Counted from the stretch's first letter, positions 1 to 11,783 are shown. The stretch: 64,000 bases of DNA from Diploscapter coronatus (GCA_964036155.1 OZ038423.1:73981249-74045248), one strand, 5' to 3'. A program made the numbers and translations. Notes: generated from the letters alone by a model not told the origin.

Positions 1-216
1 TTCAAAAGAATCTCTTCATTTGTGACGATTCCTTTTTAAAGAGTTAGGACAGCATGCCGAAATCAAGGTCAACAGTCAAAAAAGGAGCTATCAATCATTT
101 CCTATGTCGATAAAATTACTTTCTCACTTTTTTCTAAATTTCATTATTGACTTTTGCAGTAATTGGTTCATGAATTACTCAACATTAAATATTTTTTATC
201 CATAGATATATTTTAG

Positions 217-751
217 ATGCAACTCGCATCGATCTGCCTATTATTCACACTCATTATTATCGTGATTTCCGTTTCGTTAAATGATGGGCTTGATGACAAG
301 GGAAGCCAACTAGTCAAACGACGAGCTGAGCTCGATCCGATCAGTGCACTCGAACATTTGGATCCTCCTGGAGTCAGCCGATTGAAACGTAGTCATCATT
401 CCAGGAAGTCACGGAAAAGGAAGAATAAAGGCAAGAATAGACGAAGAAAATCGAAATCGAAGAGAAGACGTTGCAGGAACAAGAAAAGGAAGAACTCTGA
501 CAATGAACTAGGTTTGGCTCCCAAAAAAATTAGTTGAGATTTGTACAAAACAATCGGTTTTAGGCAAAAATAACGGTACAAAAGTGGATGATGACTGTAT
601 CGAAACAAGCACACCTCCATCAATATCGACCTCATCAATGACAACTGATCTGACAACGATGAAAAATTCGAATAGCGACATGGAAAATTCGTCGAAAATA
701 TCATCAAGCACAACCAAGGAGCCTGATAGTGACGACGTGAATATTGAATAA
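217..751 (+). CDS. Small secreted, strongly basic protein (two exons)
   Basis: I do not recognise the family. The model is two exons, 217-511 and 564-751, joined across a 52-base GT-AG intron (512-563) that keeps the frame and gives 160 residues. The N terminus MQLASICLLFTLIIIVISVS is a clear signal peptide. Two dibasic sites follow (VKRR near residue 35, LKR near residue 57), typical of proprotein convertase cleavage. Residues 60-90 are almost entirely Arg and Lys, and the exon 2 tail is Ser/Thr-rich and acidic. The layout suggests a secreted precursor with a heparin- or polyanion-binding segment, which is inference. There are few cysteines, so it is not a disulfide-rich peptide. The stop codon overlaps an AATAAA (747-752). 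Reading straight through the intron would instead stop at 537. Confidence 0.6.
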
Positions 752-1856
752 ATCTTGATATTTTCAAGGTGTTTTTGAATTATTTAGTGTGATGAACAAA
801 TATTTCTAAAATAGTGGATATATGGAAAGTTAGAACTCTTTTTTTTTTTTTAAAAAAAAAAAGATACCGAACAGCTCAAAGCACTGAATATTAAAACGGA
901 AGATATCGGAAAATCGCTACGCAAATGATCTCTCCACAAATCAAAATCTACATAAAATTAGATAGGGTTATGAGTTCAATATAATACATATAGAAACCAA
1001 ATGAATTGTGCGACTATCGCAAACAACATCGGCATCAACTATTGTTGGTTAAATTGCATTTTAAATTATTGCAGATGCAAATTTAGCACATTGCTCCGAA
1101 AAAGAACTTCCATTTGAATAATAAATCATTGCATGTTTAATCTCGACAAAAATTCAAGATCAAAATGCCATAAACTCAAATCTTTATAAACTCAGATAGG
1201 AAATTTATTTCATAAAGCACGTTATTATCTTCAAACAATTACTCACTCAGTCATGTTCATTAACGAGCGCGAGCCACGTCTTCGTTATTCCTAAAATGCG
1301 TGTATCGCGAAAAAATATTCCAAACTGTGGTTTCTACTTCCTCAAAAAGATTTGATTGATAACACTTTACGAAAAAGTTAAAAAATTCTGGAGTGCTGAA
1401 GGTTTAGAATAGATTTTATGAGACTTTATTTTTACTATGTAGCATGAACTATAAAATCACACAAAGGTTTTATTTCATTATCATCATGTATTTTAATTTT
1501 CATACTTAATGTCACTTTTCACTTTGCAGAATAATTGCCTTCATCAAAAATGTATTGAGTCAGAAAAATAAAACTAATGATATTTGGAAAGTTCAAACAC
1601 TAAAACACTCATATTCATCATATTTATTTCATGTAAAAATGATCGAATCGATCATGCTTGTCATAGGGGATTTTTAAGATATTCTCTGAAGAAAATCTAC
1701 ACATCAAAACATCGGTAAAACAAAATCATGAAATTCTGTTACTCCTCACGAACAAAAACACTTTATTTGATTAATTTTAGTGATTTGATCAATAAATAGT
1801 TGGACTTATCATGCTTGACGCTGAAGTTGTCTTTTTATATTTAGAGGGTGCAATTG
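752..1856. other. AT-rich intergenic stretch
   Basis: I see no convincing gene, RNA or transposon end here. Open frames are short and lack coding character. A T-run followed by an A-run (about 839-862) could form a short hairpin. Confidence 0.6.
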
Positions 1857-2237
1857 ATATTCCCGATGTGAAGGCAGAGTTATGAAAGTATTTTTCTCCA
1901 AATCTGATGGGCTAATCAAGCTTATAGCAAAAAACCACATGAAAAACGGATCAATGTACCCAAAGATGGATTTTTGAAGACGATATTCGAAAACCCCTTT
2001 TTGCGAGCCTAGGCTTATATCTAATAGTGAAAAAAGAAAAATCAAGAAAAAATCACTTGACAAGAATTCTAGAAATATTTGAAAATTTTAGTGAAATTGC
2101 TTTCCTCGACTTTGACTTCACAGAGTGGGCGGGACCTGCGCTTTCTAGCTAAATCATAAAAGTCGTTTTAACTCCGATCGCGTTTATCGATGAACACTTT
2201 CGAGCGAAAAAGAAAAGATGTCAGAAAGTTCAGCAAA

Positions 2238-2356
2238 AGCTTACAACACCTGGGATTCCCAAGCCGTCTCCGATCCAAGTACTAACCAGGCCCGACGTTG
2301 CTTAACTTGCCAGATCGGACGGGATGGCGTGTGCTCAACGTGGTGTGGTCGTAAGC
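2238..2356 (-). rRNA. 5S ribosomal RNA
   Basis: Read on the minus strand the RNA begins GCTTACGACCACACCACG and ends GGTGTTGTAAGCT, closing the terminal stem. Length is 119 bases, usual for nematodes. The internal promoter region, including AAGTTAAGCAACG, GCCTGGTTAGTACTTGG and GATCGGAGACGGC, is intact. A T-run follows the 3' end as Pol III terminator. The sequence matches the copy at 45701-45819 throughout, although the flanks differ. It is probably a working gene in a dispersed pair rather than a tandem array. Confidence 0.95.
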
Positions 2357-3095
2357 GACGGTGTAGTCTTTGACGCTGCACAGTAGCCAGAAGGATGAAG
2401 CACATCAATCAACTGCAAGATAAAAATTCACTCGTTTCAACCGGCATTGAATCACTTTGAATTTGTCTTGTGGTTTCACTAAATGGGAATATTGGCGCAG
2501 AGCTGCACGTTTTTGAAGAGACATGTTCTATTCGATTAAATGTAGTTGAATCCCGATGAGAATTTCAGTATTTCATGTCTGGGACTGATCTTCAAAATTT
2601 ACCCCTTTTATAACCAAGAAATCCACTTTTCATCCGAAACAGTCACTCCTGTATGCGAATTAGCCGGCTGTTTGAGGAGACTGAATCTCGCAAAATTCGC
2701 ATTTCTTTGTCTTCTAATTTTTGACCCGCTCTATCAGATTCATCAACGAAGAAAGAAATAAACGCGAGGCAAAGACAGCGCATGTAAATACACAAAGTGG
2801 ACGGGGCATTGTGCCACCGTATCGATTTCCCTAGCAGGTTTTGAATTCGTTTCGAAGATTAGACATTTCATGCATTTCTCGTCTTTTATGCACGATTTTA
2901 AATAATTCCATGATGTTCTAGAGCATTCTCACTTTCTGTTCTCTCGTTATTGATCATGATAGCGTGATAATAGAGATATTCGAGCAATTACCGATTAACA
3001 GATCTGTTTATTTTTTAGTCCATGCTATCTCACTTGCAATGTCTCTTCTTTAGTTCAATCACTGTCTAATGCTATAAAAGGACACTAGAATTATA

Positions 3096-3115
3096 GGCTG
3101 CGATGTCCAAGCGAT
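3096..3115 (+). promoter_or_regulatory. PSE-like element of U5
   Basis: GGCTGCGATGTCCAAGCGAT lies about 53 bases before the U5 start and is kept in the other arm. A similar block at the same distance precedes U4 (GGCAGCGATG), the SL-type RNA (TACTGCGATT) and, more weakly, U1 (AGCTAGCATGTC). That spacing fits the proximal sequence element of metazoan snRNA promoters. A TATAAAAGG lies about 25 bases further upstream. Confidence 0.5.
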
Positions 3116-3148
3116 CTAGAATAACTATCCGTCCAAGTGTGGACACTT

Positions 3149-3262
3149 CACTCTCGTCTTTCTGCAATTATCCGAGAAAATCTTTCGCCTTTTACTAAAG
3201 ATTTCCGTGCAGGAAGACAAACATGAGCTTTTTGATTTTTGGAATCCCCTTGCGAAAGGGGA
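3149..3262 (+). ncRNA. U5 spliceosomal RNA
   Basis: The invariant U5 loop 1 is present as CTTTCGCCTTTTACTAAAG, flanked by stem strands GTCTTTCTGCA and TGCAGGAAGAC that pair to build stem 1. The Sm-protein site TTGATTTTTGG follows, then a 3' terminal hairpin made from CCCCTTGCGAAAGGGG. Order, spacing and length (about 114 bases) match nematode U5. U5 loop 1 holds the exon ends during both steps of splicing. The 5' end is set by stem pairing and by the distance from the PSE-like block, so it is good to a few bases. A second copy lies at 44797-44910. Confidence 0.93.
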
Positions 3263-3858
3263 ATAAAGGTAAAGAAATAGGCATAAAACACTAAGATCTG
3301 AAAAGTTATTCATTTCCAAATCACAGATGGACTATCATATTATATCAGTTCATCTGTTTAAATTTGGAAGATTGAAACGATGAAATAGCTTTAATTTTTA
3401 CTTTCTTACATCTGAACATTCAGTATTGCAGTATTAGAGCTACAAATCTAGAAATGTTCCTAGTCAACTAGTCAGAAATATCACGAGTATGCTTTGACAG
3501 GATTCCAAGTATTCGATGGTTCAGAAGTGTCAAAGTACGGAATTTCGTTATCTTCATTTTACCAATTTTCCAAATTTATTCATTTTTATTCTCCATAATT
3601 TCTCACAAAAATCCACATTTTGTGGCCTCTCACTTTGAGAGGTGATCCAAAATTCAGCTGCGACCAGATAAGGTCGGCGCAAGTATTACCTTGCTCAAAA
3701 AACTCTTGAGGACGATACAGTCCCAGACTCGATAGAATTCCCATCCCTGAGCTAAACTCTAATTGACAATGATTTAGGCGAAGTTGGAAAGTGGATTTCT
3801 AGCTAGTCAAGTGAAAGTGGGAGCACGAGGAAATGGAGGGAGAGAAAGATGTCTCGCC

Positions 3859-3872
3859 TACTGCGATTTAGC
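3859..3872 (+). promoter_or_regulatory. PSE-like element of the SL-type RNA
   Basis: TACTGCGATTTAGC lies 53 bases before the predicted leader start, the same distance as the related block before U5. It is conserved in the right arm. The spacing was used to place the first base of the leader. Confidence 0.4.
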
Positions 3873-3911
3873 GCAGGGAGGGAAAGTATGTTGGGGATGA
3901 GCCCGAGACAC

Positions 3912-3999
3912 TATCTCGATAGAGATCTTTGAGGTAAAACTCAAAGAACGACCTCCACGGTTGTTAAAGGAATTTTGGAACGCTTTCCAATGGAGAGCC
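3912..3999 (+). ncRNA. Spliced-leader-type RNA with unfamiliar leader
   Basis: The layout is that of a nematode SL RNA: a leader of about 22 bases ending ATCTTTGAG, directly followed by a splice donor GTAAAAC; a first hairpin CTTTGAG/CTCAAAG with the donor in its loop; a second hairpin ACGACC/GGTTGT; an Sm site AATTTTGG; and a 3' hairpin GCTTTCC/GGAGAGC. The last six leader bases and the donor (TTTGAG|GTAAA) match SL1, and AATTTTGGAACG matches the SL1 RNA Sm region. The 5' two thirds of the leader does not match SL1 or SL2 as I know them. The leader is identical in the second copy (44013-44099). No transcripts were seen, so trans-splicing use is inferred. Confidence 0.75.
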
Positions 4000-4165
4000 A
4001 TAAAAATTGTAAGATCGAAATAATAGAATTATCAATAAAAATGAATAAAATAAACCTAAACTCTGACAAAATCAGTCAGGAATTAGGGATTTCATCATTA
4101 TATTATTGCTTTATTATTCGTTATTTTGTTCAAGACATCGATAAGTCGAGTCGTCAAAATGTCGA

Positions 4166-5480
4166 ATTGTCAGATCAAAACTTCGAAATCTCGAAATAGA
4201 GAGTAGAGGAATTGCCTAACTTTCTATGATAATTTTATAAATTCATGGTATGTCGAGTCGATCATCCTGGTGAATTCGGGTTTATTTTCTTCTACTTTAA
4301 TTTCTTAAATTTCACCTTATCTGTTTATCTTTACATCACTATAAAACGACGATTCTAGATATCTTCATCTTTTTTCGCATTTCAAACACCTAAATACTAA
4401 ACGAACTAAATGTAGCCTTTTCTTAGAAAGTGACCTATTCAATAGTCGGCCAGCCATTCTTTCAAATTCTATTGGTAGCCTGCTGTAGTTTTTACCGTGA
4501 GTTTATCATTACTAGTTTGTATGGTTGATTGGAGAGAACGTCGGTATTCAAAAATTGCGCTATTCGTCTCGTATCTTCTACTCGATCCACTATTCCACAT
4601 TCAAATTCGACCTCTAATTCCTGCATGAATATCAACTTTGCTCTCCAATCAACGATACAGAAATTTTAAAACAACGGGATGATTTGCGAATAGACACGTT
4701 TCATTTTCATTACGGATTTACTGATTTTACTCAAATTCCAGCAAAAGTAATTCGTAAATCCCTCCTTGACATTAGACGGGTTGGATAATCGCATAGTAAA
4801 AATCATCATTATTGACGGAATAAGCTGTAAAATTAATCACTCAGTGCTTTGGTCAGTCCGGTGTCATTTGTTTTTTGAAAAAATTGAACAGAACTTTCCA
4901 TCTGATCATTACTTTTAAAACTTTTTCTCTGAAATACTCTAAAAATAATTTCATCAAAGTAGATTTTTTAAAAACTGATCATAACTTAAAAAGTCTATCT
5001 CCATGTTTTAGTAGCTTTTAAGGGGTATTCGCCGGACTAAGCAAAGCACTGATATATCATTCCATTTGCCTTTATATTTAATCTGTCAAGATGGGGATAT
5101 GGGACAAGCACACAAGTTGGGGTTAGACCGAAAGTAGAATAAGGGTTAGGGATAGGATAAGGTAAGGAATAGGTTAGTAAGATCACTAAAATCGATTTAA
5201 ACAGACCTCTCCTCATCTCACTATCACATCCTCTATTTCTCCATATCATCACATACCATCAAGCCTTCGAAAACCATCAAAATCATAGCAAACTCATCAT
5301 CAAATCTCTAGTCCCACCTACTCCTGACTTCTAAATCTCCAATCCCAGCCATCGTCATACTAGTTCGTCCCCATACTAGATAGTTCATCGCAATACAACT
5401 CCGAATCCGTGCCATAAGTCAGAATTCAATTAAATAAGAATTCCCACTCATACCACCAATCAAAATTCACATTTTCAGCA
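4166..5480. other. Intergenic, no gene recognised
   Basis: Short frames here have no coding character. Around 5090-5190 there is a run of GGGTTAGGG/GGATAGG-like units resembling degenerate simple sequence. Confidence 0.5.
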
Positions 5481-6270
5481 TTTATTCAGAAATTTTATCA
5501 ACATTTATCCTCCGACATCTTCACAAGAGGCGAGGATAGGCAGAGGGAGAGGGTGAGGCAGGGGGCCAAAAATTGATTCACTTTAGATTCAGAAACTTCA
5601 GAATTTGCATCAACAATACTACTTCCATATACAATATAAAATATAGTCAATATGGTCAGATTCTGCATCAACAGCACTTTCTCGACTTTCCAGAACACCT
5701 CTCATCATAAGAAACACTCAAATACTCTCAAAATGCACATTTACTCACATTAGCTCAAAAATTTCATCAACAACAATCCCCCGACATCTTCGAAAGAGGC
5801 GAGGGTGAGGGACATGTTTGGTAAGGCCTGAATATCCTTTATTATCCCAAAATTCCATTATCATCATCAGAAATATCCCAAATAACAACATCATCTACAG
5901 AATATCATTCAGCACCACCTGCATGACTTCAATCAACAATAGATCAACATTCGTCATTAGTTCATTCATTTTAGTTTTAGAAACGAAAACCTCACATTTT
6001 TCATCAATATCATTCCCACTCATCCCGAACAACAAATACTCGGATTTTTCATCATTCATCAGCAATATACTCATTTTTAAAGAAATGTTCAGATTTTGTC
6101 AGATTTGTCAAAACAATTTCAGAACAAACGCCTACTTTTTGGATCTATATCATCCGTTTCATACAATAAATACTCACATTTTGCATCAGCACTGCACATC
6201 TTAGAAGCAAAAGCTCAGATTTTTTATCAGCACCACTTATTTCAGAAACAAACGCTCATTTTTCCATTTT
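5480..6270. repeat. Degenerate repeats around a TCACATTTTTCATCA motif
   Basis: The motif CTCACATTTTTCATCA and variants recur many times. Blocks beginning CGACATCTTC and containing GAGGCGAGG are also repeated (5514 and 5784). About 255 bases (5750-6005) are nearly identical to 9865-10120. The open frame through this block is a by-product of the repeat and is not a gene. Confidence 0.6.
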
Positions 6271-6960
6271 AACAACTAAAAACTACTGAAAATTGACATA
6301 ATTAACACTCAAAATAGCCATATCAGAGTTCAAATATTACCTTTCTTTGAACGTCCAAATACCACGATGCAACTCCAATCTCCAACATGTCGATTCATCC
6401 ACTAAGCACGCAAGTTAGGGCTAAACGAGGGTAGGGCTAGGGTACAGGGTGGGCTATGGTTAAGTGGTAGATGAAATGTCTCGAATATAGAAAATGATAT
6501 GGAAAAGCTGTTTGGACATCCTAATAGGGCACAATTTTCTCTATAAGACGCAAAAAGCACAAAAATTAGGATTGACTCTCTCCATTTTATGAGCTAGGTT
6601 CCAGCCCCGATCCCGGCAATTTCCGGAACCTAGTTCATCAAATCGATGTCGCTAGTCGAATTTTCAATTTCTTTTTCTATCTGATAGAGAACATTTCTGC
6701 ATATTAATGCCGAAAACCATTTTTGATGGCATGTCCCGTTGTCAGAATATTTCAAAGGTTCCGGAATGTCGGCCCTCACTCCCGGTCCACCCCTGCTAGG
6801 GTAGGGTAGGGGTAGTGAAGTCAAGTTTACAGCCACTTTGCATAATTATGGCTCATTATTACAGTGATCAATCGCTGTTTGTTATAATAAAGTGATGCCT
6901 CATGTTGCATCACGCCATAGCTTGGACTTTTCTGAAGCCCCAAGGATGAGGTAAAAAGTG
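6271..6960. other. Intergenic, no gene recognised
   Basis: It contains GGGTAGGGCTAGGG-like simple sequence near 6430 and 6790. I see no exon, RNA or transposon ends. Confidence 0.5.
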
Positions 6961-6964
6961 TCCT

Positions 6965-7310
6965 GGGGGTAATTGGGTGCGGGGAGTCGATTGGTGAGGT
7001 TTATTTTAGTTGTACAAATACACGTATAGCGATAATAATGATAATTATGTTCGTTCAGTCACTTTGACCAAAAGAATGTTTTCAATTTTCCAAGTACCAA
7101 ATGAAATTTGACAAAAAATTTGGAACGCTTCACGAATTTGCGTGTCATCCTTGCGCAGGGGCCATGCTAAGGGGGTAATTGGGTACGGGGAATCCGATTC
7201 TGAGGTTTATTCTAATAATAGAAATACACAACGATAGTTACCTTCATTCAATCGTTTTGATCAGAAAAAATAAACAAATTTTCAAAATACCAAATGAAAT
7301 TTGACAAAAA
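6965..7310. repeat. Two-unit tandem repeat carrying U6 3'-flank sequence
   Basis: Two units each start GGGGGTAATTGGGT, pass through GAGGTTTATT and a TTCA(G/A)TC block, and end AAATGAAATTTGACAAAAAA. The last part is the reverse complement of sequence just downstream of the U6 gene at 12.2 kb. The first unit runs into a U6 fragment, the second does not. Confidence 0.6.
7113..7170 (-). pseudogene. 5'-truncated U6 snRNA fragment
   Basis: On the minus strand this reads TTAGCATGGCCCCTGCGCAA through GAAGCGTTCCAAATTTTTT, identical to the second part of the U6 gene at 12171-12230. It starts five bases inside U6 exon 2 and has no exon 1, ACAGAGA box or promoter. The 3' flank is also shared with the 12 kb gene, so this is a DNA-level duplicate rather than a reverse-transcribed copy. 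Confidence 0.85.
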
Positions 7311-9864
7311 AATATGTTGCCTATGTGGCTCGAACACGTGCATGCCTTTAGTCTCAAGCAGCCAGCCATTCACAATACTTATCTTTGTTCTTTCTATTTT
7401 TAACAAGATTTCAAGATTTGCTTATATTTTTTTTAGTAAATCATTAGTGAACTTTCCTTTATTCTTTTTTCGCAATAAAAATTGCTTCCGACTCTTTATA
7501 ATTTTGATACTGTATCTATCATTCATTTTGGCAAAGAAATTCCCCCTTGAAACTGCTTTATATTCAAAAAATACTAAAATAACGAAAAATCGCTTTATAA
7601 AGTTTGCTTCAGGATATGATTCCACTTGCACTCTCTATATTTATGCGAGAAAAGAAGATCATATCTTTACTTCGTCGTCATGAATAGCAGAAGTTTTATA
7701 TCATAAGTTCCAAACCCAATTTCAGTGTAGAATAAAATAAAGCTGGATAGACACACTCCTACTTGAGGCACGTTTCTTAGAAGAGATAGTTATCCTAGAC
7801 GAGATATTGCAGCTGCTCCGAGTACGTGGTGTTTCTTAACAAAAGGTTTGTTGAGAAAAGCCCACCTCCCATATAATATATATAATTTACTAAAGAGTAG
7901 TTATATACGCGCGCGCGAAAAGGTCGTCGCCTCACATCCTTCAACGTTGTCATGCAAGAAACGGTATAGTTGCCGTTACCAGACTACGACGAATAGTGGA
8001 CCCTTACCCTTGCTCCATATTCTACCTAAATGATTAATAGAATCTCAACTGCTGTTAGCTACTATTCTTGTACTTCACTTAGCAGAAACTCAATTATCAC
8101 AAAAATTAGCTTTAGAACGTTTTTATGAGTTTTGATTATATTTATTTAATCGTGTTCGAATTTCTCTTTGTGATTCCGAAACAGAAATGGTTGGAGTGGC
8201 AAAATAGCGCCAATCCGGCAAGAACACAAGAAAAGAAGAAAGAGCGAATGCAAGTGAAGAAAAAAAGAAAACGACGGAATTATAGCAATTATAGGAGGAT
8301 TTTCATTACTATCATCATTTAAATGAGAAAAATGAGGATTTTATAGACAAAAAACAGGAGAAAAACGAGGAATTACATCACCTCCATCACTTATACCAAA
8401 CACACGACTATCACTACCACGAACAGTGTTGTTTCTACTACTCTCAAGAGGGGGATTTGTACCGTTGTCATTATTCAGAGCAGTATTTGGAGCATTATCT
8501 TGGAGACACGGACTATTTCAGACAGGATTTCTACTTCCACGAACGACACGACTTCCAATAGCAGCTGGTTTCCACGACATCCACTACTGCTTCCACTACG
8601 AACGACAGCAGTCCTAGCACCAGTTACGCCACCAAACACTGTCCCGAATACAGGTACGAGAATCCGAAATACATTCTTGCTAGAACTACGATATTAGCTA
8701 GGACCAACAGAGAGAATAACTGTTCCAAGCACTCTATACTGCAGAAGCGGGAATCCGAGAACTATTCTTGATATGACGACTCAGAATATATTCCTGAAAG
8801 CGGCTTGTAGCACCACCAGTTAACGGACAGACTAACCGTGGAATAGGTTCGGTAGGAGTAGGATAGGTGCAGGATAGGCTAATTTTGGCCTAGCAATAAC
8901 ACGGATTTTGAGCTAATGATTGCTTCTACTCTTACCCTTACTTTATCTCTAGCCTCTATCCTAATTCGAGAGTCGATGTTGTTGATGCAAATTTTTAGCA
9001 CCGATATTCTCTGATAAAATTTCTCAACCTTCTCTATGGTAAATCATTCAATCCGAATATTCAAATTCTGTATCGAAATTAACAATTCCAAGCCAAAAAC
9101 AATTAACAATTAACAATTTTTCAATCTTTCAATCCCAAATTCCCAAAACCAAACCAAATCAAATCAAATCAAATCGAATAGGGACTTTTAGGTTGCACGC
9201 CTACATAAAATTGCCTATCTAGCTTCGGAATGTCTTCAGAGTCTCCAGACAAAGGCAAAACAATTCAACAATTGGGATTTATCATTTATAGTTTATTGAG
9301 TATTGGGTTATAATAATTTCAAGAGAGCAGTCCTTATACTGCGATCTGCTGAGACTACCCGATAGTGTTCCCTAGAATTTCTAACTAATGATGAGAAATG
9401 GTAAAGGAAAACAGGCTATCTTCAATTGTGCTAAATCGCACCTTTTTTCATTTTTGATGTCGATTTTTCTAATTTTTGCCTTCGCCGAGCCAGCTATCTT
9501 TATTCCTCAATCTCTGCATCTTTATATGAAATGATCTGTCGTTAACCCCCATCAAAAGGCCATTCTTTCTCTACCGTGCCTAAAACTTTTCTTTCTATCG
9601 GACAGGGCGGAACACGGCTGCTCTGTTATTTTTGTCCTATTCTTCGAGATTAAATAAATTCTTGAAAAGATTCAACTAAAGGCTCAAGTCAATTCGCATG
9701 AACAGAAATGGTGCATTCGCTAGCACCCGAAAAAGCAACAGGCAGAATAGAACTTCACAAATTATTTTCTGTGGCCTGCATAACCTCCTCGATTTTCCAG
9801 AATTTCTCTCATCATAGGAAAGAAATTAGGAAATACTAAAATACTCTCAAAAAGCATTTTCTTC
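7311..9864. other. Intergenic, no gene recognised
   Basis: The 129-residue frame at 7294-7683 is AT-driven and lacks family features. A stretch near 7907-7920 alternates CG (TACGCGCGCGCGAA). The interval 8380-8830 is a patchwork of short CACTA/GACGACAC-like units. Near 9150 there is a short AAATC tandem. No RNA or transposon was identified. Confidence 0.5.
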
Positions 9865-11030
9865 ACATTTACTCAAAAATTTCATCAACAACAATCCCCC
9901 GACATCTTCGAAAGAGGCGAGGGTGAGGGACATATTTGGTAAGGCCTGAATATCCTTTATTATTCCAAAATTCCATTATCATCATCAGAAATATCCCAAA
10001 TAACAACATCATCTACAGAATATCATTCAGGACCACCTGCATGACTTCAATCAACAATAGATCAACATTCGTCATTAGTTCATTCATTTTAGTTTTAGAA
10101 GCGAAAATCTCACATTTTTCATCAACAATACCCCTCATATAAATCAGTAATGGATCAAAATTCATTCATTTTAGAAGAGAAAGCTCAGATTTTTCATCAA
10201 CAACACCCAACACCCGTCATCTATACTACTTCCATCAACCAATGTAGACTATTTCACCGGAAAAACTTCATCTTCACCAAAAACGATCTTAATAATCACT
10301 CATCAATAATAAATCCAAATTCTTCATTCCTGCTTGCATGAACGTCTCCATTCTCCCACTATCTTTCAGGAGGTGGATTATGCTTCATATATTCAGCTAA
10401 AATCAAAACATAATTCCAATATCTTCCGAACAGAGTTCAATTCGTCTCAAATCATCTCAATTCGACTCAATTGAGCTTGTCATCTCTAAATGAAATTACA
10501 AAATCTCAGAAATTCTATCAACAATACCTCTTTCTGTCTCCTTAACATCTCCTTAACATTTCATTAACATCTACTTCTATCTCCACTAAATTACCACCAG
10601 ATCATTCGAACAACTGAGGATCCAGATTTCATACTATATCTACCCCGAATTTCATTAATTCCATTCAAATTTCATTAGAATACATTAAATAAACTCCATA
10701 AAACATCAGTTAAATATACGGTATTTCTAATTTCTAACTTTCATCGCTTAAAATAACTCTTAAAATCCCACTTACTCCACTTCTCAACCCTGGAACAAGT
10801 GCTACCATACTCACAACTCACAATTTTATACTCTATTCAGGTATGCTAGTATCGAGATCGAGATCAAGAAATTTCCAACATTTCCCTTCAATCCCCAGAA
10901 ATTCCATCATTCCATCATGCACCGCCCGTCTCACATAATTCATATAGCAAACGTTCAGATTTTTCATCAGCAATACTCACTTTTTTGAAAACAAACGCAT
11001 ACTTTTTGTATCTGCACCACCCGTTTCACA
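9865..11030. repeat. Second block of the TTTTTCATCA repeat family
   Basis: The interval 9865-10120 is a near-identical direct copy of 5750-6005. It is followed by more diverged TCAGATTTTTCATCA units at 10160-10200 and 10955-11030. Frames across it are repeat artefacts. Confidence 0.6.
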
Positions 11031-11067
11031 TAATTCAATTTGTAATTAATCTGGTTGGAAATAGATT

Positions 11068-11087
11068 GGGGGGGGGGGGGGGGGGGG
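11068..11087 (+). repeat. Run of 20 G
   Basis: There are twenty consecutive G residues, flanked by ATT and TTG. Such a run can form a G-quadruplex and is prone to length change and sequencing error. Confidence 0.8.
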
Positions 11088-11783
11088 TTGTCGGACAATG
11101 ATTAGCGGAAATATCTTGATAGTTGCCTCAAACTTGGGTAATTTAACTTTTATTTTAAAGATATATACAAAATCAAATAAACTCAAATAAAACTAAATAA
11201 ATAAGTCAGTAGGCTCAAGGCCTGTGGCAATCGATCTGGCTGTAATGCCTTGATCATGAGAAAAAGGCGTTGACAGACGAGATAGTGAGGGATAAGGTGA
11301 GAAATATTCTTCCTCGCTCTTCAGAGAAAGAAACGAAAGCTGGTTTGCTCATCTTACCAGCTTCGGACTACCCACTACAAATCTAAAAAATGTCGATTTT
11401 ATCAACAAATGAAGTTGTTTCGGAACTTCTGCAAATATAATCTAAATGCTCGTAGAAAATGTTTAACGTCGAGAAAAGTACAGGCTGTCGCGTAAATTTC
11501 CGGTAATCCTCTTCAAGGTTCAAAATCGCGATTTTGACGATTTTCTTTACACTAGCAAGTTGTCATAGTTAAGCAATTATAGGCTAATTATCGGTAATTA
11601 GGGGTTTCAGTATCACTCTACACGATGGTAATAACGAAAACTCGAAAAAAGCGCGTGTTTCTGCGTTACAGGTTATTTTTTCCTTAAGAGTAGAGAGTCA
11701 AATGTGATGATGCAATTCTACTTTTCACTATAAAGGGGACTCAAGGCACTGTGTATTAACTCTTATATATCATTTTTTAAATA

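Larger units (their letters stand above)
1857..4165. repeat. Left arm of a large inverted repeat
   Basis: This block reappears in reverse orientation at 43838-46172 with scattered substitutions and small indels. The outer edge lies near ATTCCCGATGTGAAGGCAG (about 1859). The inner edge lies just past CGATAAGTCGAGTCGTC (about 4140-4165). The arm carries a 5S rRNA gene, a U5 snRNA gene and an SL-type RNA gene, all repeated in the other arm. Boundaries are by eye, to within about 20 bases. Confidence 0.85.

Noticed and set aside
1809..2063. 84-residue frame shared by both inverted arms
   Set aside because: The two copies are disrupted differently, and similarity follows DNA identity of the arms.
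5090..5190. GGGTTAGGG-like units, also near 6430, 6790 and 8850
   Set aside because: Irregular and interspersed, not a telomeric array.
5818..6204. 128-residue frame, and the similar frame at 9936-10142
   Set aside because: Both run through the duplicated TTTTTCATCA repeat, so the shared protein reflects the DNA repeat and not a gene.
7294..7683. 129-residue open frame
   Set aside because: AT-driven composition, no splice context, no family features, and it overlaps the U6-flank tandem repeat.
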